This document shows, one piece after another, positions 58,485 to 64,000 of a stretch of 64,000 nucleotides of DNA. Made by a program: the position numbers and the translations under genes. Numbering within the stretch: the first letter of the stretch is position 1; every line of letters starts with the position of its first letter. The DNA lies in contig JBEBRW010000021.1 of the NCBI GenBank assembly GCA_040394635.1, forward strand, positions 12,660 through 76,659. The letters run 5' to 3'. Below the pieces are notes generated by a model. That model was not told the origin of the DNA, made no database searches, and saw nothing but the letters and a program-made list of their open reading frames with translations. Origin of the DNA: UBA5239 sp040394635 (lineage in GTDB: Bacteria; Verrucomicrobiota; Lentisphaeria; Victivallales; Victivallaceae).

Positions 58485-58544
58485 TTTGTAAACAGGGCTG
58501 TAATCAAAAAAGTACAAAAAAAACTGCTTTTCAGAATTGCTCAC

Positions 58545-58573
58545 TTGACGGAATTGAATTCACGCATTAATGT
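58545..58573 (+). promoter_or_regulatory. Weak candidate promoter of glgA-glgB
   Basis: TTGACG (58545-58550), 17 bases, TAATGT (58568-58573). The -35 is good but the -10 poor. If used, the transcript starts near 58580, immediately before a hairpin (58583-58625). Confidence 0.35.
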
Positions 58574-58582
58574 TATGAGTGG

Positions 58583-58625
58583 ACACGGAAACGGGAGGGG
58601 TGTTTCCCCCCTGAAAAATCCGTGT
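58583..58625 (+). repeat. Hairpin in the glgA leader
   Basis: ACACGGA (58583-58589) pairs perfectly with TCCGTGT (58619-58625) and encloses an inner GGGG-TGTTT-CCCC hairpin (58597-58609). The ribosome-binding site AAAGGG lies 9 bases downstream of the outer stem and the ATG at 58647. It could modulate translation of glgA. The 3' arm shares CCCCTGAAAAAT and CCGTGT with the repeats after glmS. Confidence 0.4.
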
Positions 58626-58646
58626 AATAATTTGAAAGGGAAAAAT

Positions 58647-60161
58647 ATGGCCGCCAAACGAAATCCAAGAATCTTGATTGTCACGCCGGAAATTACCTAT
58701 CTTCCGCACGGTATGGGTAATATGTCCAATATGCTGCGGGCAAAGGCAGGAGGGCTGGCGGACGTGTCCGCCTCGCTGGTGGCGGCCCTATTCAAGCAGG
58801 GGGCCGATATCCACGTGGCGCTGCCGCATTACCGCCGCATGTTCAATATCGACGTCGGCAAATTGATCAGCAACGAACTGCGCGTTTATACCGCGGTACT
58901 GCCCGATTCGCAGGTGCACCTGGCCGAAGACCGCGCGTTTTATTACCGCGAACAGGTCTACAGCAATTATCACTCGGACAGCATCCGGCACGCCCTCGCC
59001 TTCCAGCGCGAAGTCATCAACAATATCATCCCGATGGTCAACCCGGACCTGATTCACTGCAACGACTGGATGACCGGTCTGATTCCGTCCTACGCGCGCC
59101 GGGTCGGTATTCCCTGCCTCTTCACTGTACACAACATTCATACTCAGAACATCACGCTGGACGTGATTGAGGACCGCGGCATCGACGCCGCCGAATTCTG
59201 GGAAAATCTCTATTTCGTCCGCCCCCCGGTCAATTACGAAGAGAGCCGCTCCAATAACCCGGTCGACCTGCTGACCAGCGGTATTTTCGCGGCGCACTAT
59301 ATCAACACCGTCAGCCCGACCTTCCTTAAGGAAATGGTCGACGGCATGCACGATTTCATCCCGGGCCCCACCCGCAACGAAATCCGCGGCAAGTATTATG
59401 CCAACTGCGCGGCGGGCATCCTGAACGCCCCGGACTCCAGCTTCAACCCGGCCAGCGACCCCAATCTGGACCAGAGGTTCACGCCGGAAACCGTGCGCGA
59501 GGGCAAAATCGCCAACAAACTGTCGTTCCAGCGCAAAGTGGGACTTTCCCGCGATGCCAACGCACCGATTTTCTTCTGGCCGTCGCGCCTGGACCCCATC
59601 CAGAAGGGCTGTCAGCTGATGACCGATATCCTGTACAAAGTGATTTCCGACTACTGGGGCGACAAGCTGCAGATCGCCATCGTGGCAAACGGCAGCTACC
59701 AGAGCGTGTTCCACGATATCGTGGAGTACCACGGCTTCCATGAGCGGGTGGCGGTATGCGATTTCGACGACGCGCTGTCGCACCTCGGCTATGCCGCTTC
59801 GGACTTCACGCTCATGCCGTCGCGGTTCGAGCCCTGCGGGCTGCCGCAGATGAACTGCCAGTATTACGGCTCGCTGCCGCTGGCGCACGACACCGGCGGC
59901 CTCCACGACACCATCGAGGACCTGGATATCGACGCCAATACCGGCAATGGCTTCCTGTTCAAGGATTACGATGTCGGCGGCCTCCGCTGGAGCATCGACC
60001 AGGCCATGAAGTTCCACAAGCTGCCCGAGGAAGTCAAAAACCGTCAGATCGTCCGGATTATGCATGAGGCCGCGCAACGGTTCAACCACGATGTTACCGC
60101 CCGTGCATATATCAATATATACGAAAATATGCTTCACAGGCCCTTGATTACGACTCGATAA
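58647..60161 (+). CDS. glgA: Glycogen/starch synthase (GT5)
   Basis: This is a 504-residue GT5 glucosyltransferase that extends alpha-1,4-glucan. The nucleotide-sugar glycine loop is AKAGGLADVSASL, preceded by an insertion (ITYLPHGMGNMSNMLR) in place of the usual compact KTGGLGDV start. FTVHNIHTQN, WPSRLDPIQKGCQL and the C-terminal MPSRFEPCGLPQMNCQYYG, DTGGLHDTI are typical. The ATG at 58647 has AAAGGG upstream. Its stop overlaps the glgB start by one base (TAATG). No ADP-glucose pyrophosphorylase is adjacent, so the donor (ADP- or UDP-glucose) is not settled by context. Confidence 0.92.
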   Translation: MAAKRNPRILIVTPEITYLPHGMGNMSNMLRAKAGGLADVSASLVAALFKQGADIHVALPHYRRMFNIDVGKLISNELRVYTAVLPDSQVHLAEDRAFYYREQVYSNYHSDSIRHALAFQREVINNIIPMVNPDLIHCNDWMTGLIPSYARRVGIPCLFTVHNIHTQNITLDVIEDRGIDAAEFWENLYFVRPPVNYEESRSNNPVDLLTSGIFAAHYINTVSPTFLKEMVDGMHDFIPGPTRNEIRGKYYANCAAGILNAPDSSFNPASDPNLDQRFTPETVREGKIANKLSFQRKVGLSRDANAPIFFWPSRLDPIQKGCQLMTDILYKVISDYWGDKLQIAIVANGSYQSVFHDIVEYHGFHERVAVCDFDDALSHLGYAASDFTLMPSRFEPCGLPQMNCQYYGSLPLAHDTGGLHDTIEDLDIDANTGNGFLFKDYDVGGLRWSIDQAMKFHKLPEEVKNRQIVRIMHEAAQRFNHDVTARAYINIYENMLHRPLITTR

Positions 60162-62179
60162 TGCGTATTAACAGAACTCCAAACCAGATCAAGCCGCTGT
60201 ATGGCGACATGATGCTTAACGCTTACCGCGATGAGCTCAACCGCCGTTCCGCCATGATTCTTTCGGCCGAGCAGACGCTGACCGGAGGAACGCAGTCGCT
60301 GGCCGACTTCGCCTCCGGGCACGAGTACTACGGCTTGCACCGGTTGCCGGACCGCTGGATTTTCCGCGAATGGGCGCCGAATGCCACCGCTATTTTCCTG
60401 ATCGGTGATTTCTCCGACTGGCAGAACCGCAATGAATTCCGCCTGGACCGGATCAACGATCACGGCGACTGGGAACTGGAGCTCCCGCCGGACAGCCTGC
60501 GGCACGGCATGCTGTATGCGCTGCAGCTTTACTGGCCGGGCGGCGAAGGCCTCCGCCTGCCCGCCTATGTCAGGCGGGTCGTTCAGGATGACCATACCAA
60601 ACTTTTCAGTGCCCAGGTCTGGGACCCGGAGCAGCCCTTTGTATTCAAGCACAAGTCGCCCGTATCGGACGAGCCGCTGCTGATTTACGAGGCCCATGTC
60701 GGCATGGCGACCGAGGAGGAGCGCGTCGGTACTTATATCGAGTTCGAACGCGATATCCTGCCCCGGATTGCCGCCGAGGGCTACAATACCGTACAGCTGA
60801 TGGCGGTGCTGGAGCACCCGTATTACGGCTCATTCGGCTACCATGTGTCCAATTTTTTCGCGGTTTCGTCGCGCTTCGGCACGTCTGAGGAGTTCAAATC
60901 ATTGGTGGATACCGCTCACAGCCTCGGGCTGCGGGTCGTCATCGACCTGATTCACTCGCACGCGGTCAAAAACGAGCGCGAGGGACTGGGGCTTTTCGAC
61001 GGTACCCGCTATCAGTATTTCCATAACGGCGCGCGCGGCATTCACGACGGCTGGGATTCGCTGCTTTTCAACTACGCCAAACCGGCGGTGACGCATTTCC
61101 TGCTTTCGAACTGCCGCTTCTGGCTGGACGAATACCATGTGGACGGCTTCCGTTTCGACGGCGTGACCAGCATGCTGTATCTGCACCATGGCATGTACCA
61201 CGCGTTCACTTCCTACGACGATTATTTCGGCTCCATGGTCGACTTCGAGGCGCTGGTTTACCTCGGGCTGGCCAATAAAGTCATTCATCAGGTGCGGCCG
61301 GATGCCATCACCATCGCCGAGGACGTCAGCGGCATGCCGGGGCTGGCCGCCCCCGCCGAAACCGCCGGCAGCATCGGCTTCGATTACCGGCTGGCGATGG
61401 GCGTCACCGATTACTGGTTCAAACTCTTCGATCTGCCCGATGAAGATTGGAGCATCGGCGGCCTCTGGCACGAACTGACCAACCGCCGCAAGGACGAGCG
61501 GACCATCAGCTATGTGGAGTGTCACGACCAGGCGATCGTCGGCGGCCAGACATCCATTTTCCGGTTGATCGGCAGGGCCATGTACGATTCGATGCACGCT
61601 TTTTCCATGAGTCTGGAAGTCGACCGCGGCATTGCCGTTCACAAAATGGCCCGGCTGGCCACGCTGGCCGCCGCCGCCAACGGATACCTGAATTTCATGG
61701 GCAACGAATTCGGCCACCCCGAATGGATCGACTTCCCGCGTGAGGGCAACAACTGGAGCTATCAATACGCCCGCCGCCTCTGGTCGCTGGCCGACAACGA
61801 ATCGCTCCGCTTCAAGGACCTCGCCAAGTTCGACCTAGAAATGCTGGCCATGATCAAACATTTCAAGCTGTTCGATACCCGCCCGCAACTGTTAAAGGCG
61901 GACGAGATCGGCAAAATCCTGGCTTTTGAGCGCAACGGTCTGATCTTTATCTTCAATTTCCACCCGACGCAGTCACCCGCCGATTATCAGCTGGAAGTAC
62001 TGCCGGGCGAATATCACCTGATCCTGGACAGCGACGCCCCGGATTTCGGCGGCTTCGCCCGCCTGACGCCCGGCCAGAAATACTTTTCCGAGCCCGCCAG
62101 GATCGATCAGTCAATCTGCCACGTCCTGCACCTCTACCTGCCCTGCCGCACCGTCATCGTGCTGAAAGAAATGCACTGA
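60161..62179 (+). CDS. glgB: 1,4-alpha-glucan branching enzyme (GH13_8, eukaryote-like)
   Basis: This 672-residue enzyme has an N-terminal CBM48 domain (WIFREWAPNATAIFLIGDFSDW, about residues 66-87, described here by position) and a GH13 barrel. The barrel has VIDLIHSHAVKN, the nucleophile in DGFRFDGVTSM, the acid/base in ITIAEDVSG and the third acid in VECHDQ, then FMGNEFGHPEW. The architecture and motifs resemble the eukaryotic-type branching enzymes of subfamily GH13_8, also seen in Bacteroidetes and PVC bacteria, not E. coli GlgB (GH13_9). It is translationally coupled to glgA and makes branched storage glucan with it. Confidence 0.93.
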   Translation: MRINRTPNQIKPLYGDMMLNAYRDELNRRSAMILSAEQTLTGGTQSLADFASGHEYYGLHRLPDRWIFREWAPNATAIFLIGDFSDWQNRNEFRLDRINDHGDWELELPPDSLRHGMLYALQLYWPGGEGLRLPAYVRRVVQDDHTKLFSAQVWDPEQPFVFKHKSPVSDEPLLIYEAHVGMATEEERVGTYIEFERDILPRIAAEGYNTVQLMAVLEHPYYGSFGYHVSNFFAVSSRFGTSEEFKSLVDTAHSLGLRVVIDLIHSHAVKNEREGLGLFDGTRYQYFHNGARGIHDGWDSLLFNYAKPAVTHFLLSNCRFWLDEYHVDGFRFDGVTSMLYLHHGMYHAFTSYDDYFGSMVDFEALVYLGLANKVIHQVRPDAITIAEDVSGMPGLAAPAETAGSIGFDYRLAMGVTDYWFKLFDLPDEDWSIGGLWHELTNRRKDERTISYVECHDQAIVGGQTSIFRLIGRAMYDSMHAFSMSLEVDRGIAVHKMARLATLAAAANGYLNFMGNEFGHPEWIDFPREGNNWSYQYARRLWSLADNESLRFKDLAKFDLEMLAMIKHFKLFDTRPQLLKADEIGKILAFERNGLIFIFNFHPTQSPADYQLEVLPGEYHLILDSDAPDFGGFARLTPGQKYFSEPARIDQSICHVLHLYLPCRTVIVLKEMH

Positions 62180-62185
62180 CCAAAC

Positions 62186-62223
62186 ATTGAGCGGAAAGGA
62201 GGAATCCCCCCTTCCCGCTCAAT
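62186..62223. terminator. Hairpin between convergent glgB and prfH
   Basis: ATTGAGCGG (62186-62194) pairs with CCGCTCAAT (62215-62223); the stem continues inward with two A-C mismatches to a 4-base AATC loop. It almost fills the 50-base gap between the two convergent stops. There is no strong T tract on either side, so termination is inferred. Confidence 0.6.
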
Positions 62224-62229
62224 CAGAAT

Positions 62230-62868
62230 TCATTTATCGAAGCGCCAGAGCTCTTTGCCCCGGATGACGATCACGGGGTTGCCGCGTTCCAGTTCCTGAT
62301 GACTGCGCCAGACTTCCGTGTCCAGGCGCGAGAGCCCGGCGGCGTTCAGCTCCGACAGCTTCGCCGCCAGCCGGGCCAGCGCCAGTTGACGGTTCCGGTG
62401 CTGCGAGCGCTCCTCGCCGGCTTCGGCTCGAATTCCGGTCGGACGGTGCAGCGCCTGAATCAGCGAATCCGTCGTGTTGACGTGTTGGCCGCCCGGACCA
62501 CTGCTCCGGCAGCTCGAGATCTCGACATCCTCCAGCCGGAACGCCAGCTCGGGGTCCGCCTGAAAGCGACGGATTCCGGCAAACCAGTTCCGCCGCTTGT
62601 GGTGCGGACGAAAAGGGCTGACCGCCGTCCACTGCACCGTACCGAGCAGCGGGTCGGTCAATTGCTCAACCCGGTCGCCGCTCAGCTCAAACAGAACCGA
62701 GCGGATCGAATCGCCCTCCCAATCGCCGCAGATGTCCACCGGGCAAATCGTCAGTCCCTTCGTACCGAGCTCGGAATAAAGCCGGCGGGCAACCCGCGCC
62801 GCCAGCAACCGGCACTCCTCCGGGCCATGCCCTGAGGTCACTTCCAGAAAATACCGCTGCTTTTTCAT
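62230..62868 (-). CDS. prfH: Peptide chain release factor homologue PrfH
   Basis: This 212-residue protein resembles a class I release factor lacking the codon-reading domain. It keeps the peptidyl-tRNA hydrolysis motif GGQ in SSGPGGQHVNTTDSLIQA near residue 125 and the following helix RSQHRNRQLALARL. The N-terminal 90 residues are specific to the PrfH group. The neighbour rtcB overlaps its start by 4 bases, the classical rtcB-prfH arrangement. In E. coli strains with this pair, PrfH releases the peptide from ribosomes whose decoding centre has been cut, and RtcB then reseals the 16S rRNA. That role here is inferred from synteny. Confidence 0.93.
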   Translation of the reverse strand: MKKQRYFLEVTSGHGPEECRLLAARVARRLYSELGTKGLTICPVDICGDWEGDSIRSVLFELSGDRVEQLTDPLLGTVQWTAVSPFRPHHKRRNWFAGIRRFQADPELAFRLEDVEISSCRSSGPGGQHVNTTDSLIQALHRPTGIRAEAGEERSQHRNRQLALARLAAKLSELNAAGLSRLDTEVWRSHQELERGNPVIVIRGKELWRFDK

Positions 62869-63989
62869 CGCCGCCCCCTTTTCCGGTCGCGTTCCTCGAC
62901 CGGAGTCTTGTAGGTGAGAAGCGGTTTCAACACGGCAATCACCCGGATCACTCCGGCCTGAACCAGGTCGCCGACCACAGCCTCGATGTTCTTGTACGCC
63001 TCGGGCGCTTCCTCGTACAGCAGGTCGCGGTCATTGCAGACCACCACGCCGCCGAGCTTGGTCCGGCGCATGTTTTCCGGGGCGAAACGGCTCTCCATCC
63101 GGGCCCGGGCGGAGTGGCGATTCCACTTCCGGCCCGCACCGTGCGCCGCCGACCAGAGATTTTCCGCCTGGGGCCCGACCGGCTCCACCAGATAGCTGAA
63201 AGCACCTCGGGAGCCCGCAATGACAAACGGAATTCCGTCCTGCGTGGACGCCGCCCCTTTGCGGTGAATCCAGCGGTCCGGCATCACCGGGTCGGCGCTC
63301 ACCGAATTGTGGCAGTTGTCACAGAAAATCTCCCCGCTCTCGCCGAGCAGCTGCAGAAATGCCTCCGCCGCCAGGTGGCGATTGTACGCCGCCCAGCTCA
63401 AGAGCCGGTCGTGCCGTTCCAGATATTTCCGCCCGCCTTCCGAGGCCGAATCCAGCCCGCCGGACGGCGTCCGCTCGCGCAGAGCCTGCCCGTGACCACG
63501 ACTGCCGGAGTGAACCAGCAGCCAGAGGTTTTGACGGTCGAGTTTCAGCTCATCCGCCCGGCCCGGGGCCTTGATCTCCACCAGCTCCTGAAGCTCGGCG
63601 AAGTGGTTGCCGAACCCCAGCGAACCGAGGTCGCGCCGCAGCCAATCCGGCCAGTCGGCAGGAAATTCACGTTCCGGCGCCGGGAGCTCACGGTCGATCA
63701 GACGCCGCTCCGCCCGGTTAACCCGGAACTTGCCCGCCGCAATCGAAGTGCGAAAAAGCGCCATGCCGCAGCCGACGTCTCCACCGATGAATTCAGGGTA
63801 AATCACCCCTTCCGTCTGCATGGCCGCCCCGATCGGCGAGGAAAGCCCCGGATGCAAATCCGGCATCCCCACCGCCCCGGTCATTCCGGGCAGCGCGGCC
63901 AGGTTTTTCAATTGTTCTTCCGCCTTGCCTTCCATCCAGGTGGCAGCGGAATGATAAAAACGAATCGTTTCCAATGATTTCAAAATCAA
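62865..63989 (-). CDS. rtcB: RNA-splicing ligase RtcB (PrfH-associated RtcB2 type)
   Basis: This 374-residue ligase joins 2',3'-cyclic phosphate (or 3'-phosphate) and 5'-OH RNA ends with GTP and Mn2+. Metal and nucleotide motifs are intact: GGDVGCGM near residue 70, GFGNHFAE near 124, HSGSRGHG, a conserved HRKGAA, and SAAHGAGR with the histidine that takes the GMP. The C-terminus has VIAVLKPLLTYK, and the length matches RtcB2-type proteins. The ATG at 63989 is 11 bases from the window edge, so its promoter is not seen. It overlaps prfH by 4 bases, so both are made together. Confidence 0.95.
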   Translation of the reverse strand: MILKSLETIRFYHSAATWMEGKAEEQLKNLAALPGMTGAVGMPDLHPGLSSPIGAAMQTEGVIYPEFIGGDVGCGMALFRTSIAAGKFRVNRAERRLIDRELPAPEREFPADWPDWLRRDLGSLGFGNHFAELQELVEIKAPGRADELKLDRQNLWLLVHSGSRGHGQALRERTPSGGLDSASEGGRKYLERHDRLLSWAAYNRHLAAEAFLQLLGESGEIFCDNCHNSVSADPVMPDRWIHRKGAASTQDGIPFVIAGSRGAFSYLVEPVGPQAENLWSAAHGAGRKWNRHSARARMESRFAPENMRRTKLGGVVVCNDRDLLYEEAPEAYKNIEAVVGDLVQAGVIRVIAVLKPLLTYKTPVEERDRKRGRR

Positions 63990-64000
63990 ATTTCTCCAAA

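Noticed and set aside
1..64000. tRNA, rRNA, integrase, transposase or prophage genes
   Set aside because: Gaps between genes were read on both strands and no cloverleaf, rRNA segment or mobile-element gene was recognised; tRNAscan or Infernal would be the decisive test.

Overview
The window looks like a chromosomal segment of a Gram-negative member of the Planctomycetes-Verrucomicrobia-Chlamydiae (PVC) group, most likely a gut-type Lentisphaerota (Victivallis-like). This is inferred from content, not from an rRNA gene. It carries an arabinose-5-phosphate isomerase (KDO/LPS synthesis), an outer-membrane lipid-transport set (ydbH-ynbE-ydbL), a single H-X9-DG-type pseudopilin beside a LacI regulator and a large DUF4838 protein, and a 4315-residue surface protein with an LEPR-XLL-like start and chlamydial Pmp-type repeats. 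No tRNA, rRNA, CRISPR array, phage gene, integrase or insertion sequence was seen.

Left part (1-17533, all minus strand). A dense block runs leftwards: aconitase and uracil-DNA glycosylase, then a long tight cluster starting from a good promoter at 14832-14860 (DUF1805, pdxB, thiI, nfo, gltS, ydbH, ynbE, ydbL, an acyltransferase-like gene), then an orphan oppD-type ATPase, a TPR protein, mutL, hisE, hisG and the start of kdsD. Most junctions overlap by 1-8 bases or are only a few bases wide.

Middle part (17687-32088). Nitroreductase and an unknown gene read rightwards and abut a leftward four-gene sugar cassette (WecE-like aminotransferase, WecD-like acetyltransferase, polyprenyl-phosphate glycosyltransferase, GT-C membrane glycosyltransferase) that resembles the Arn system in architecture. 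Rightwards follows a partner-switching pair (STAS protein plus a membrane SpoIIE phosphatase fused to an RsbW-like kinase domain), an aromatic amino-acid permease, an unusual MprF-catalytic-domain/HTH/CDF-dimerisation-like fusion, an alpha/beta hydrolase, an MFS transporter and a CE7 acetyl esterase.

Giant gene region (32089-46118). A 1-kb AT-rich gap with REP-like and other inverted repeats holds a consensus-like promoter and a terminator-like hairpin in the leader of the giant gene. The gene itself has an LEPR-XLL-like motif, a DUF4347 domain, three large beta-helix modules, five exact-length 249-bp YDG-type repeats and a helical tail.

Right part (46145-64000). Genes are a lipoprotein acetolactate decarboxylase, glmS, a LacI-pseudopilin-DUF4838 unit under a perfect sigma70 promoter with a double palindrome at the start site, an ECF sigma operon ending in yhcH, the obg-NUDIX and rpmA genes (without rplU), pirin, glgA-glgB, and finally a prfH-rtcB pair of the ribosome rescue/RNA repair type. 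The strongest candidates for unusual biology are the rtcB-prfH pair, the giant Pmp-like protein with its leader, the DUF2156 fusion, and the fused phosphatase/kinase partner-switching module.
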